From positions 62,001-126,000 of the forward strand of contig JAQGPJ010000077.1 in NCBI GenBank assembly GCA_028293125.1: a stretch of 64,000 bases of DNA, in the 5' to 3' direction. The first letter of the stretch is position 1. Each line of letters opens with the position of its first letter. Shown in pieces: positions 1 through 8,468 of this stretch. The notes beneath the pieces are model-generated. The model searched no databases and was not told the origin of the DNA. It saw nothing but the letters and a program-made list of their open reading frames with translations. Origin of the DNA: Verrucomicrobiales bacterium. GTDB lineage: Bacteria; Verrucomicrobiota; Verrucomicrobiia; Verrucomicrobiales; V1-33. The translations under genes were made by a program, and so were the position numbers.

Positions 1-241
1 CGATCTCCTTGTTTTTTTCAATTTCGGCAAGCTCCGGACTGGAGGCCTTCACTTCGGAAGGCTTCTCCTTTTCCTTTTTCGGGAGTGGCGATTCAGGCCG
101 GATGGTAGACAGCGTTGAAGGCGGATGTGAGGCCGGAGCCGGAGCCGCTCCATCCGGTGCTTCTCCGTGCGTTAGCAGCCATATCCCCGTCAGCAGAGCA
201 AGAATGGCGAGGATGGCGATGACAGGGCGTCGGCGGGACAT
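1..241 (-). CDS. N-terminal part of an exported or membrane-anchored protein of unknown function (runs off the window edge)
   Basis: The reading frame opens with ATG at 241 on the minus strand and is still open at base 1, so only about 80 N-terminal residues are visible. It begins MSRRRPVIAILAILALLTG, a basic N-terminus followed by one hydrophobic stretch typical of a signal anchor or signal peptide. The next part is rich in Pro, Ser, Glu and Lys, probably a disordered periplasmic linker. No domain is visible and the function is not recognised. An opposite-strand frame over the same bases is low-complexity and is probably its shadow. Confidence 0.6.
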   Translation of the reverse strand, partial: MSRRRPVIAILAILALLTGIWLLTHGEAPDGAAPAPASHPPSTLSTIRPESPLPKKEKEKPSEVKASSPELAEIEKNKEI

Positions 242-514
242 GGCTCCAAAAAAGTTTTCAGATCAATACAGGAGGGAACTGCCGGTTCTTAATCCCGGAA
301 TTTCAGCCTGTGGATACGGGGGAATTGGAAAAAAACAGTAATAAAAAACCTGTCTGGATGCATGGCGGTTCATAACAGCCTGTTTGACAGGGCTGGTATG
401 TATGATTTGCCTTTTGAGGAATATAATACGGAGTGCGCTTTTTTTTTTCATCCGGTTAGTGATTTTGTGAAGCTGAATTTCAACCTGGGTTATTTCCGGG
501 TGTCCCAACACCCG

Positions 515-2647
515 ATGAAAATTTCCCATTCCCTCCTTCTGGCCGCCTCCACCGCCGCCGCCGGCGCTGCCGGTGCCTGGTTTCTGAAGCCCACCGGGCC
601 TGCCGGCGGAACCGGCCATGGACCGGCGGGTGTTTTCATGCCGCCAGCCGCGGCGGCGCAGGGCTCACAGCTGGCGGTCACAGTGGAGACCAAAGCCGCA
701 GCGGCGGCGGTGCTGGCCTCCCCAATGGATTTTCTGAAATCCCAGAAGGGACAGCCCTCCCTCGTGGCCCGCAGCCGGATTCTGGCGGCGGTGGGGGCCA
801 TGTCATTGGAGGAGATACGGGCGGCCACCGTCAAGCTGAGAGCCATGGGGGAAGGCGGCGGCACTCCGGCGCAGTGGGAGCTGACGTCCTGCGTGTATGA
901 GCGCTGGGCGGAGCTGGATCCGGAAAGCCTGCTGACCGAGGCTGTCCATCGGGGCATGCAGGATCAGACCGGCTATCTGGGGGTGACCTCCGCCTTCCGG
1001 GAACTGGTGAAAAAAGATGCCGACGGGGCATGGAAACGCGCCCAGGACCTGGGGCCGCTGTCCTACTACGCCAAACGGGAGATCCTCAGCGGCATCGGGT
1101 CCGGCAATCCTCAGCAGGCCCTCAAACTGGCGATGGCGGACGGACCGACGCGCCGGGATTCCTACCTGTGCGGCGGGTTCATGCAGTCCTGGCTAGCCCG
1201 GGACCGCGGCGGCGCGGTCGCCGCTCTGGAGGCTCTGCCGCAGGGGGAATTCCGCGCCGGCCTGGTGGGCCAGATCGCGGGGGCTTTCGCGGCCCAGGAC
1301 GCGGACGGGGCTCTGGCGTGGGCGGCGGGACTGAAAAACTCCGCCGAAAGCACCGGTGTCATCCGGTCCGTGCTCTCGCAGCTCGCGGGTGAGGACCCCC
1401 AGCGGGTGCTGGCCATGGCGGATGATCCCAAATATGCTCAGCACCGCCTGGAGGCCCTTTCCTCGGCGGTCTCGTCCTGGGGACGCCGGGATTTTGACGC
1501 GGCGGTCAGTTTCACCCTTTCCGCCAAAAGTCCCGCTGAGCAGGCCGCCATGTTCCGGCCTCTCAACGAGAATGCCAGTCCCTCGCAGCGGGCCAAGCTT
1601 CTGGCGATGGCCGATAAAATGTCACCCGCGATGGCCAAAACCATCTACAGCTCCGCGCTCAACGACTATTATTTCGGCAGCCAGTCCGACCCCAAATCCA
1701 TTCTGGAGAAAGTCACCTCTCCCGCCATGCGGGAGGAGCTCACCAAAAACGCCATCGGCAACTATGGCACTTCAGTGGAGGAGGGAGTGGAGCTTTTCAG
1801 AAAACTGCAGCCGGTTTCCCAGCCCGGGGAGCAGGCCTCCGAGCTGGCCAAGCGGCTGGCCTGGAGCGATCCCGCCGCGGCCCTGAAGTGGGCGGAGAGC
1901 CTTTCCTCCGCCGATCTGCGCAAAAGCGCGCTCACCTCCGCCCCTCAGACCTAGTGCTATTCCGACCCCGCCGCCGCCAGCGCCAAAGCCGCCTCCCTGA
2001 GCGACCCGGCGCAGCGCGAGGCCGCCCTGCGCGCCGTGGCCGGCAACTGGGGAGGCCGCGATCAGAAGGCCGCGCTCCAGTGGACGGAGTCCCTGCCGCC
2101 GGGGGACCGCTCCCCGGCCCTCGCCTCTTTGGTCCAGAACACCATGCAGTTCAGCCCCGAGGAGGCCCGGAAACTCTATGAGCGCTTCGCCTCCGGCTTG
2201 GATCCCGCAGGAGCGGCCAAGATGGAAAACAGGCAGGTGGCCAAATCCCTGGCCTCCGCCCTGACGGAGAGCAACCCCCAGGAGGCCGTCGCCTGGTCGC
2301 AGGGCCTTACCCCCGGTCCGTCGCAAAACGAGGCTTGGGCCGGAATCGCCGAAAAGTGGGCCGGCTACGACGCCTCCGCAGCCTCCCAGTGGCTGACCGG
2401 CCTGCCGGAGGGCGAGGGACGCGACCTCGCCGCCGACAAACTGGTCTCCGTGATCGCGCGGGATGATCCCGACAGCGCCTGGCAATGGGCGCTGAGCATC
2501 GGCGACCGCGGCAAGTGCCGGGAGGCCGCCGCCCGCACCTTGGAGGCGTGGAAAGCCTACGGGGCCAAGGATGCCGCTCTGGCCGCGCTTCAAAACGGTG
2601 GATTCACTGGGGATGAACTGACCGAGCTTCAGCGTAAACTGGACTGA
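515..2647 (+). pseudogene. Exported Trp/Asp helical-repeat protein, interrupted by an in-frame TAG
   Basis: ATG at 515 gives MKISHSLLLAASTAAAGAAG, a signal-peptide-like start. The rest is a run of about 35-residue helical repeats with the recurring pattern W-x3-D-x3-A followed by W-a-x-x-L (for example SWGRRDFDAA, NWGGRDQKAA, KWAGYDASAA). The frame is stopped by TAG at 1952-1954 (after 479 codons) but continues open in the same frame to TGA at 2645-2647 with identical repeat character. The stop lies four residues before the repeat Asp (stop-C-Y-S-D-P-A-A-A), exactly where the other repeats have Trp, so a TGG to TAG change is the simplest explanation. Repeat proteins of this look are common in Verrucomicrobiota; their function is unknown. 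The upstream in-frame extension to 362 lacks signal-peptide logic and was not used. Confidence 0.75.
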
Positions 2648-3184
2648 AATGCTCCGTGGCTTCCAGGCCGGTCGCGGAATTTCCCAGGCAAAACACGTGT
2701 GGAGCGTGGAGCAGGATGTTGAACGGGCCAGCCAACACAATACCGGGGTATGATTGAATCCGTATTCATCAGGGAAAACCGGACTTGCCACCCATTGCTT
2801 CAGACCGTGCCGTTCCTGGCAAGCCGTGGAAAAGGATAGTTCTCCAACGGGACAGGTTTCCGTCCGCTGCTGTCCGGCAGCACAGGCAAACCGGTTTTGA
2901 AGTGCCTGATTCAGGCTCCGTGGAAAACGGACCGACTCCGCAAGGCGTGGATGCTACGGCGGATAAACCCGCGCCACGGTGCCTGAATCAAGCACCTCAA
3001 AACCCGAAGGGAGCCTCAACGGAACACCCTGCCCAAATATCCGGCACCTGCAAAAACATCCGCTGAGAGATACATCTGCCCATCAATGGGAAACCCAATA
3101 AGGCATTTTATTGGTTCAAAAATCCGTTGCACCTCACCGTCACTCACCTCGGAATCCCCAGCGCACTCCAAACCCCCGGACTTT
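2648..3184. other. Intergenic stretch holding a long inverted repeat
   Basis: There is no convincing gene in these 537 bases; the short frames have no family features and overlap. The main content is the imperfect inverted repeat at 2891-3006, listed separately. The stretch separates the repeat protein (plus strand) from the sialidase-like gene (minus strand), so the two genes converge here and any transcription termination signal would lie in this segment. Confidence 0.5.
2891..3006. repeat. Imperfect inverted repeat, arms of about 33 bp, 50 bp spacer
   Basis: The left arm (2891-2923) contains GTGCCTGATTCAGGCTCCGTGG; the reverse complement of the right arm (2974-3006) contains GTGCTTGATTCAGGCACCGTGG, 20 of 22 matching. 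The match extends outward through a shared GGTTTTGA-type segment. Each arm also carries its own small palindrome around GCCTGATTCAGGC. The size and intergenic position between convergent genes suit a REP/MITE-like element or a strong bidirectional terminator. No transposase is nearby. Genome-wide copy number cannot be seen from this window. Confidence 0.6.
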
Positions 3185-4297
3185 TCAACGCAGCACCACA
3201 AAATCGCCGTTTTGCCCCGCATATGCCGCCACCCGCCCCCAGGCAGGAACACCCGGCACCCGCCCCCCGGCATTAACAGGCTGCAATTGGGCATCGAATT
3301 CCTGCCACGCCGCCATTCCCCCTTGGTTCCATCCAGTCCCCTCCACCCAAGCCACAAGAACTCTTCCCTGCGGATTGGCAACAGCCACAGGGTGCTTCGC
3401 GGTTTTTGCCGCGATGGTGATGAATTTCGGATCCTGCTCTGAAATCCAACCGGCGCGAATCTTTCCCGCAGTCTCCCATGCCCCAAACAGCTTGGAATTC
3501 CACGGCATAACCGTGGCTGAGCTCATCGGGCACGCCATGATTTTCCAAGGTTCGATTTCACGGCTTTTCCAACCGCTGCTTTTGTTGGAGAGCAGCGTCA
3601 TGGCACGGTGATCCGCCGACTCCGCGCTGCGGAAAAACACGCTGGCATCTCCATCAGGATCGAGAGTGACTGCCAGGGAACAGCAGGCACAGACACCAGG
3701 CGCGGCACGGTTCACCGCCTCGGGTTTTCCAAAGCTGCGTCCCTCATCCGCGGAACTGACAACAAAAACCAAACGCTGGCTTTCCTCCGGCTCCCCGCCC
3801 CCCTCGTTACCGTGCCATGCGACGAGTACGCGGCCCTTTCCGTCGGCGGCCACCGAGGCCCCTCCATCCAATGCCGTGGTTCCCCCCAGGAGGTCACGCT
3901 GCGGCCCGAACGCCTTGGCGTCCGCGGCTTTGCTGGCATACCAGAGGGGGGAGCGCGGGGAATGGGCGTCCCCCGCCCCATTCCAGACCACATGCAGCGC
4001 CCCCGCCGCGCCAAGCGCCAACTGAGGACCGCGGATGGTTCCCATGGCAACCGCACTTCCCGGCAGCGTGTTGACTGTCTGAGAGGGCTGCCACGCGGCA
4101 CCGGGTTTGCGCCACGTCCAGCGCACCTCCGAAGCTTTCGGCTCCCCCTTCAAATAGACAAGATGCACGGTTCCATCAGCCGCAATGGCCACTTGTGGCT
4201 GAACGCCACCCTCGGGGATATCCTCCACTTGAACAGCGGCGGAACCCGTCCACGTGCAAAAAGCTGTGATCAATGCGGCAAGCGGTAAAATTTTCAT
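3185..4297 (-). CDS. Secreted sialidase-like (BNR/Asp-box type) beta-propeller protein
   Basis: The start at 4297 gives MKILPLAALITAFCTWTGSA, a signal peptide; a longer in-frame start at 4333 would bury it. The mature part (about 350 residues) has repeated blade-like segments such as QPQVAIAADGTVHLVYL, GPQLALGAAGALHVVW and SVAADGKGRVLVAWHG, and an SADEGRSFG segment resembling an Asp box. This is the pattern of exo-alpha-sialidase-like propellers. A GVCACCSLAV cysteine cluster and a later IMACPMSSA segment sit in the middle, as in a subset of bacterial sialidase-like proteins; they could form disulfides or bind metal. Substrate unknown. The gene stands alone on its strand with open intergenic DNA on both sides. 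Confidence 0.8.
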   Translation of the reverse strand: MKILPLAALITAFCTWTGSAAVQVEDIPEGGVQPQVAIAADGTVHLVYLKGEPKASEVRWTWRKPGAAWQPSQTVNTLPGSAVAMGTIRGPQLALGAAGALHVVWNGAGDAHSPRSPLWYASKAADAKAFGPQRDLLGGTTALDGGASVAADGKGRVLVAWHGNEGGGEPEESQRLVFVVSSADEGRSFGKPEAVNRAAPGVCACCSLAVTLDPDGDASVFFRSAESADHRAMTLLSNKSSGWKSREIEPWKIMACPMSSATVMPWNSKLFGAWETAGKIRAGWISEQDPKFITIAAKTAKHPVAVANPQGRVLVAWVEGTGWNQGGMAAWQEFDAQLQPVNAGGRVPGVPAWGRVAAYAGQNGDFVVLR

Positions 4298-4713
4298 GCG
4301 GTTCAGTAAGCCGAATTGAGCCGGATAATTCAAAAAATACTCTTTTCAGATGTTGGTTCCCAAATTATTCGGCCGGTTTTTTGGATAGCTCCCGGTTCAC
4401 AGATGTTTCCATCCGGGGCGGTCGCAGTTGGGGAACCCACCGGCGGCCGGGAAAATCCGGTTTGGCCTGGCCGGGACTTCAGCCATCCGCCTGCCAAGGG
4501 CGTTTTCCGGCTCCGGACCAAAGAGACTGCCGGCACCGGGATGCTGCGGGGGAGGCCGGTCCCCGGCCAAAGAGTTCTCCCCACTCACCGGCGGAGTATT
4601 TCCATGATGAAATGAGGCCACAGACTGCCTCCTGGAGCTCCGTCATTGCGTTCAGATACTGTGGAAACCGGTTTCGCGCCCGGATGGACTGGCACCGGAT
4701 GCCCGCAGGCCGC
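4298..4713. other. Intergenic, no gene seen; weak inverted repeat near the sialidase-like gene start
   Basis: About 416 bases upstream of the sialidase-like gene and downstream of otsB. Overlapping short frames on both strands show no family signature. Near the gene start there is a loose inverted repeat (GCCGGATAATT at 4320-4330 against AATTATTCGGC at 4363-4373, one mismatch, 32 bp spacer) that could be an operator or hairpin. The surrounding 4320-4390 is more AT-rich than the rest, consistent with a promoter region. Confidence 0.35.
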
Positions 4714-5508
4714 TTACGGAATCCTCAGCCCCCGGAGCCATTCCAGAAACTCCGCGTAGTCCTCGGGACTCCGCAGCCGGCAGCGGGCAAGGGTCGCGGG
4801 ATTCGCCCCCACATGCAGGGTGGTGCCTGAATCACCCAGCACCGCGAAGGCGTCCTCGTCCGTGGCGTCATCCCCGGCATACAGCGCGGCCGCCCCCGGC
4901 AGGCCCAGCCTTTTGAGCAGATGCTTCAGGGCATAACCCTTGTTCCAAGGGACATCCGGACGGAACTCCACCACCATTTTACCCTCGTGGCGCCTTAGTT
5001 CCGGGAATGCCGCGGCGCAAAGCATGGCCGCCTCCTCCACACGTGGCAGGTCATGCTCCGCCACCAGTCGGTAATGAAGGGAGAGGCTCAACTGCTTGTG
5101 CTCGGTGAAGGCCCCTTCGACGCGGCGCAGCTTTTCCTCCAAAAATCCGGCCGCCGCATCCAGTCGGGGGCGGCAGGCCAGGGCCTGGGGATGCACCCAG
5201 TCAATGCCGCCGCCCCTGATCTCCAGTCCGTGATTTCCCGCATACACCGCTTTCGCCAAACCCACGAGTCCGGCCACCTCCGCCAATGCGCGCCCTGAAA
5301 GCACCGCGACCCTTACGCCCGGCTGCTCCGCAAGAGCCTCAAGGCTGGCTTTCGCGCCCGGGGGCATGGCCACATCCTGGGGCCGGGGACATATCGGAGC
5401 CAAGGTGCCGTCGAAATCGGTGGCCACCAGAAGCCTTGGAACCCTTCCCAGCCTTGCCGCCAACTCCTCCCGCCGTTCAGTCCAGTGCGGAGGCATCATT
5501 GCTTTCAT
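4714..5508 (-). CDS. otsB: Trehalose-6-phosphate phosphatase (HAD superfamily)
   Basis: Predicted to dephosphorylate trehalose 6-phosphate (or the related product of the preceding GT20 enzyme) in the cytoplasm. HAD motif I is visible near the N-terminus as VATDFDGTLAPI (nucleophile and general acid Asp), followed by the VLSGR segment and YAGNHGLEIRG typical of OtsB; motif IV is YAGDDATDEDAF near the C-terminus. The length of about 264 residues is normal. The gene overlaps the 3' end of the otsA-like gene by about 32 bases depending on which ATG is used (5508, 5499 or 5496; a further in-frame ATG lies at 5529). The 5508 ATG has GGAA about 8 bases upstream. The overlap implies translational coupling. 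Confidence 0.92.
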   Translation of the reverse strand: MKAMMPPHWTERREELAARLGRVPRLLVATDFDGTLAPICPRPQDVAMPPGAKASLEALAEQPGVRVAVLSGRALAEVAGLVGLAKAVYAGNHGLEIRGGGIDWVHPQALACRPRLDAAAGFLEEKLRRVEGAFTEHKQLSLSLHYRLVAEHDLPRVEEAAMLCAAAFPELRRHEGKMVVEFRPDVPWNKGYALKHLLKRLGLPGAAALYAGDDATDEDAFAVLGDSGTTLHVGANPATLARCRLRSPEDYAEFLEWLRGLRIP

Positions 5509-7003
5509 AGTCGAATTCCGGAAGGTCAAACCTCAGAAGCGCGGTCAGAATTTTGCCCGCCCAGCGGTAAACATTGTTGAAACGGATATGCTCCCGCATG
5601 CGCCGCATGCGCCGGCGCTGCTCGGCTTCGTCCATTTCAAGAGCCATGCGGAGAGCATCGGCGATCTCATGGATGGCGAAGGGATTGAAGGACAGGGCCT
5701 CCCCCAGCTCCCGCCACGCTCCGGTGAAGCGGCTGAGCAGCAGCACGCCGTGCTCATCGCACCGGCTCGCGGCAAATTCCTTGGCCACCAGATTCATGCC
5801 GTCGTGGAGCGCGTTCACCAGAAGGACATCGCAGAGACGGTGCAGGGCCATCATATCCGCCGGACCATGATGCTGCTTGAGCAGAATGATGGCGGGAGCC
5901 CCGGGCGTCCCCCATTTCGCATTGATTTCCTCATACAGGGCGTCCACTGCGGCCTCCTCCATCTGGTAGCTCGGGAGACTGGAGCGGCTGGGAGCGGCGA
6001 TCTGGACAAAAAGCACCTTTCCCCGCCATTCCGGATGTTTGGCCAGAAAATAATCGATGGCCTGAAGCCGGGAAGGAATGCCCTTGGTATAGTCCAGACG
6101 TTCGATTCCCAGCCCCAGTTTCCGCCCGTCAAGGTGCAAGCGCTCCCTCCATCTCTCCATGGCGGCCTCCACCTCCGGGGACTGCGAATCCCTCTCATGG
6201 GCCGCAAAGTCAATGCTGATCGGAAAAGGCCGGATGAGAGTATCCGCTCCGCCGCGTGTGATGAGCGACAGATCCTGGTTCACTCTGGCCTCAATGACGC
6301 GGTCCACGGTGTCCCGGAAGTTCTGGCAGTGGAGCCGCACATGGAATCCCAGCAGGTCATTCCCCAGCATCCCGTCCAGGAGCTCCTCCCCCCAGGGGAA
6401 GGCGCGGAAAACCTCCTTGTTGGGCCAGGGGATGTGCCAGAACTGGGCAATGATGAGCTTTCCGTGCCCGCGCTGTTTGAGGATTCTGGGAAGAAGGGCG
6501 AAATGGTAATCCTGAATGAAAACAATGGCCGCCCCGTCGCCCGCCTCCTCAATCACGGCATCCGCGAAGAGTTCATTCACTTCCCGGTAGTGCTCCCAGT
6601 CCTCGGGACGGAAAACCGGGCGGTTGAAAGTGATATGGCAGAGCGGCCACAGGCCCTCATTGGCCATTCCATAATAAAAACCCTGCTCCTGCTCCTCCGT
6701 GAGCCAGACGCGCCGGAGCGTGTACTGCGGATTCTCCGGCGGCACCTGCAGCCGGTTGTGCGCGTCCACCGTTTCCCGGTCCGCATCCCCGCCTCCGTGG
6801 GCGATCCAGGTGCCTCCGGTCGCCGCCAGCACCGGATGCAGCGCGGTGGCCATGCCGCTGGCGGGGGTGACACACTCAATGCCGGTGGGGCCGTGCCGGT
6901 GGATATAGGGTTCGCGGTTGGCCACCACAATGAATTTGCAGCCGCCCAGCCGCGTTTCGCAGAATTCCAGCAGGCGTTCCCGGGTCCAAAGATTGTGTTC
7001 CAT
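5477..7003 (-). CDS. otsA: GT20 glycosyltransferase, trehalose-6-phosphate synthase type
   Basis: A 508-residue GT20 enzyme expected to join a nucleotide-activated glucose to a sugar phosphate; the otsB partner directly downstream argues for trehalose 6-phosphate as product. Visible family motifs are VERLDY-like GIERLDYTKGIPSRLQAI, DVLLVNALHDGMNLVAKEF near the donor site, and SRFTGAWREL. The N-terminal acceptor/donor region differs from textbook OtsA: it reads VVANREPYIHRHGPTG and WIAHGGGDADRE, and the HIP segment is QFWHIPWPNKEVFRAFPW. GT20 also includes glucosylglycerol-phosphate synthases, so the exact acceptor is inferred, not proven. The start ATG at 7003 lies close to the end of the upstream gap and has no evident Shine-Dalgarno sequence. 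Confidence 0.85.
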   Translation of the reverse strand: MEHNLWTRERLLEFCETRLGGCKFIVVANREPYIHRHGPTGIECVTPASGMATALHPVLAATGGTWIAHGGGDADRETVDAHNRLQVPPENPQYTLRRVWLTEEQEQGFYYGMANEGLWPLCHITFNRPVFRPEDWEHYREVNELFADAVIEEAGDGAAIVFIQDYHFALLPRILKQRGHGKLIIAQFWHIPWPNKEVFRAFPWGEELLDGMLGNDLLGFHVRLHCQNFRDTVDRVIEARVNQDLSLITRGGADTLIRPFPISIDFAAHERDSQSPEVEAAMERWRERLHLDGRKLGLGIERLDYTKGIPSRLQAIDYFLAKHPEWRGKVLFVQIAAPSRSSLPSYQMEEAAVDALYEEINAKWGTPGAPAIILLKQHHGPADMMALHRLCDVLLVNALHDGMNLVAKEFAASRCDEHGVLLLSRFTGAWRELGEALSFNPFAIHEIADALRMALEMDEAEQRRRMRRMREHIRFNNVYRWAGKILTALLRFDLPEFDYESNDASALD

Positions 7004-7359
7004 TCCGCATTAAAGGGCGGCGCGGCATGAAGGAAAAATGAAACTCAGACATTTCAGAAAAACGGCGGGGACAGGCTTGATATCCTGCCTGCGGCGCTGA
7101 TCAAAGCATGCATTTCCGGATGTCGCCCTCACTGCTACTACCGGACACCATGAAGCGGCGCGCCCTGTGGGGCACATTCAGCAGATTTGAAACACCAAGA
7201 TCTCTGCGATGCTTTGGCCATACAGGACCATGGCGGCCGAAGCGCAGAAAGTGCAGGCAATACTCCACCAGACCGGCGGGGAAGGAGGCTGCAAAGGGGA
7301 AGTGTGAGGAGACGGGCATTGGCGTGTTGAGTTTTGGGCGGACCGCCGGATCCACCCTG
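7004..7359. other. Intergenic, no gene accepted
   Basis: Between otsA and the nucleotidyltransferase, both on the minus strand, 356 bases carry only short overlapping frames on both strands without family signature. The 3' flank of the nucleotidyltransferase and a promoter for otsA/otsB would have to lie here. No strong hairpin followed by a T-tract was seen. Confidence 0.4.
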
Positions 7360-8343
7360 TCATAATGAAGGACACTCTCCGGCTTCTGACCGCTCAGGCT
7401 TTCCCCAGAGTGGGGCAGGGTATTCGCCGGCATCCACGATGGCTTGGAGGGCCTGCCGCACGCGGGGTTTGTCGTCCTGATAGGTCACGCCGAACCACTG
7501 GCTGTTCGTGGGCAGGACCTCGCAGGTGGCTTCACCGCTTTGGATGAGATCATCCACACCCAGAGGAATATAAAATTCCGCCTTGGGATCGTGCAGGCGG
7601 GTTTGGAGAAAGCGGGCAAAGCTGCGGGTAAAGCCGTCGAACACTGCCGGAGTGAAGCCCCAGAAATTCATGGACACGGTCTCGTCCCCTGTAAGGGGCC
7701 GCACCGGTCCGCCCTCGGGGCGGTTTTCCGCGCCGCCGGGTGTGCGGTATATATCCGTCATTTCCTCAACGCTCCGCAGCAGGCGGTCCGTGGTGCCGGT
7801 CTCACAGATTCCGCGGGCCACCTTGCCGTATTCTGAAAGCGTTTTGCGGAGCTGGAATCCGACCATGGAGAAGCGGTGCGGTTCCTGACCGGCAGCCGCC
7901 TCCGCGCCGGCCGCCGGACGGCGCACGAAATCCGCCATGGCGGCGAACGATGTCCGGCCATAAAAGTCATCGGCGTTGATCACGCAGAACGGCTCCCGGA
8001 TTTCATGCCGCGCCGCCAGCACCGCATGGCCGGTGCCCCAAGGCTTCACACGGCCTTCGGGCAGGGTGAAACCCTCCGGCAGATCCGCCAAATCCTGATA
8101 CACCAGAGCCACAGGCAGGTGCGGCTCCAGCCGGCTGACCACACGCTCGCGGAACACGGACTCACTCTCCTTGCGGATGATGAACACCACCCGCCCAAAG
8201 CCGGCCCGTATGCCATCGAAGACGGAATAATCAAGGAGCGTCTCCCCGTGCGGCCCCATGGTGTCCGTCTGCTTCGACTGGCCGCCGTAGCGGCTGCTCA
8301 TTCCGGCGGCGAGAACTAAAAGGGTGGGGGCGGGAGTACTCAT
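7360..8343 (-). CDS. Sugar-phosphate nucleotidyltransferase family protein
   Basis: The N-terminus LLVLAAGMSSRYGGQSKQ is the nucleotide-binding loop of NTP-transferase enzymes (L-A-A-G-x-x-x-R), and VINADDFYG is the metal-binding Asp segment that follows in this family; KPWGTGHAVLAA matches the sugar-nucleotide loop. About 327 residues from the ATG at 8343; an ATG 18 bases upstream (8361) is also possible. It would make an NDP-sugar from a sugar 1-phosphate. The position upstream of otsA/otsB on the same strand suggests it could supply the activated glucose, but a 356-base gap makes co-transcription uncertain. Confidence 0.85.
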   Translation of the reverse strand: MSTPAPTLLVLAAGMSSRYGGQSKQTDTMGPHGETLLDYSVFDGIRAGFGRVVFIIRKESESVFRERVVSRLEPHLPVALVYQDLADLPEGFTLPEGRVKPWGTGHAVLAARHEIREPFCVINADDFYGRTSFAAMADFVRRPAAGAEAAAGQEPHRFSMVGFQLRKTLSEYGKVARGICETGTTDRLLRSVEEMTDIYRTPGGAENRPEGGPVRPLTGDETVSMNFWGFTPAVFDGFTRSFARFLQTRLHDPKAEFYIPLGVDDLIQSGEATCEVLPTNSQWFGVTYQDDKPRVRQALQAIVDAGEYPAPLWGKPERSEAGECPSL

Positions 8344-8468
8344 TTTGGAATGCCGTTCCATGCCACGGCCCTGCTTTCTGCCAAGCGGGGAGAATGAGGG
8401 AATCCGGCGGGAGGTCCAGTAATTGGGACGGTGTCTCCTCCAATCGGATCCCTGAAATCATCCGCTCC

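Noticed and set aside
2785-3066. Plus-strand frame of 93 codons inside the intergenic repeat region
   Set aside because: No family features; it crosses both arms of the inverted repeat, which explains the open frame.
7101-7433. Minus-strand frame between otsA and the nucleotidyltransferase
   Set aside because: Low-complexity translation, overlaps the 3' end of the nucleotidyltransferase and has no signature; at most a degenerate remnant.
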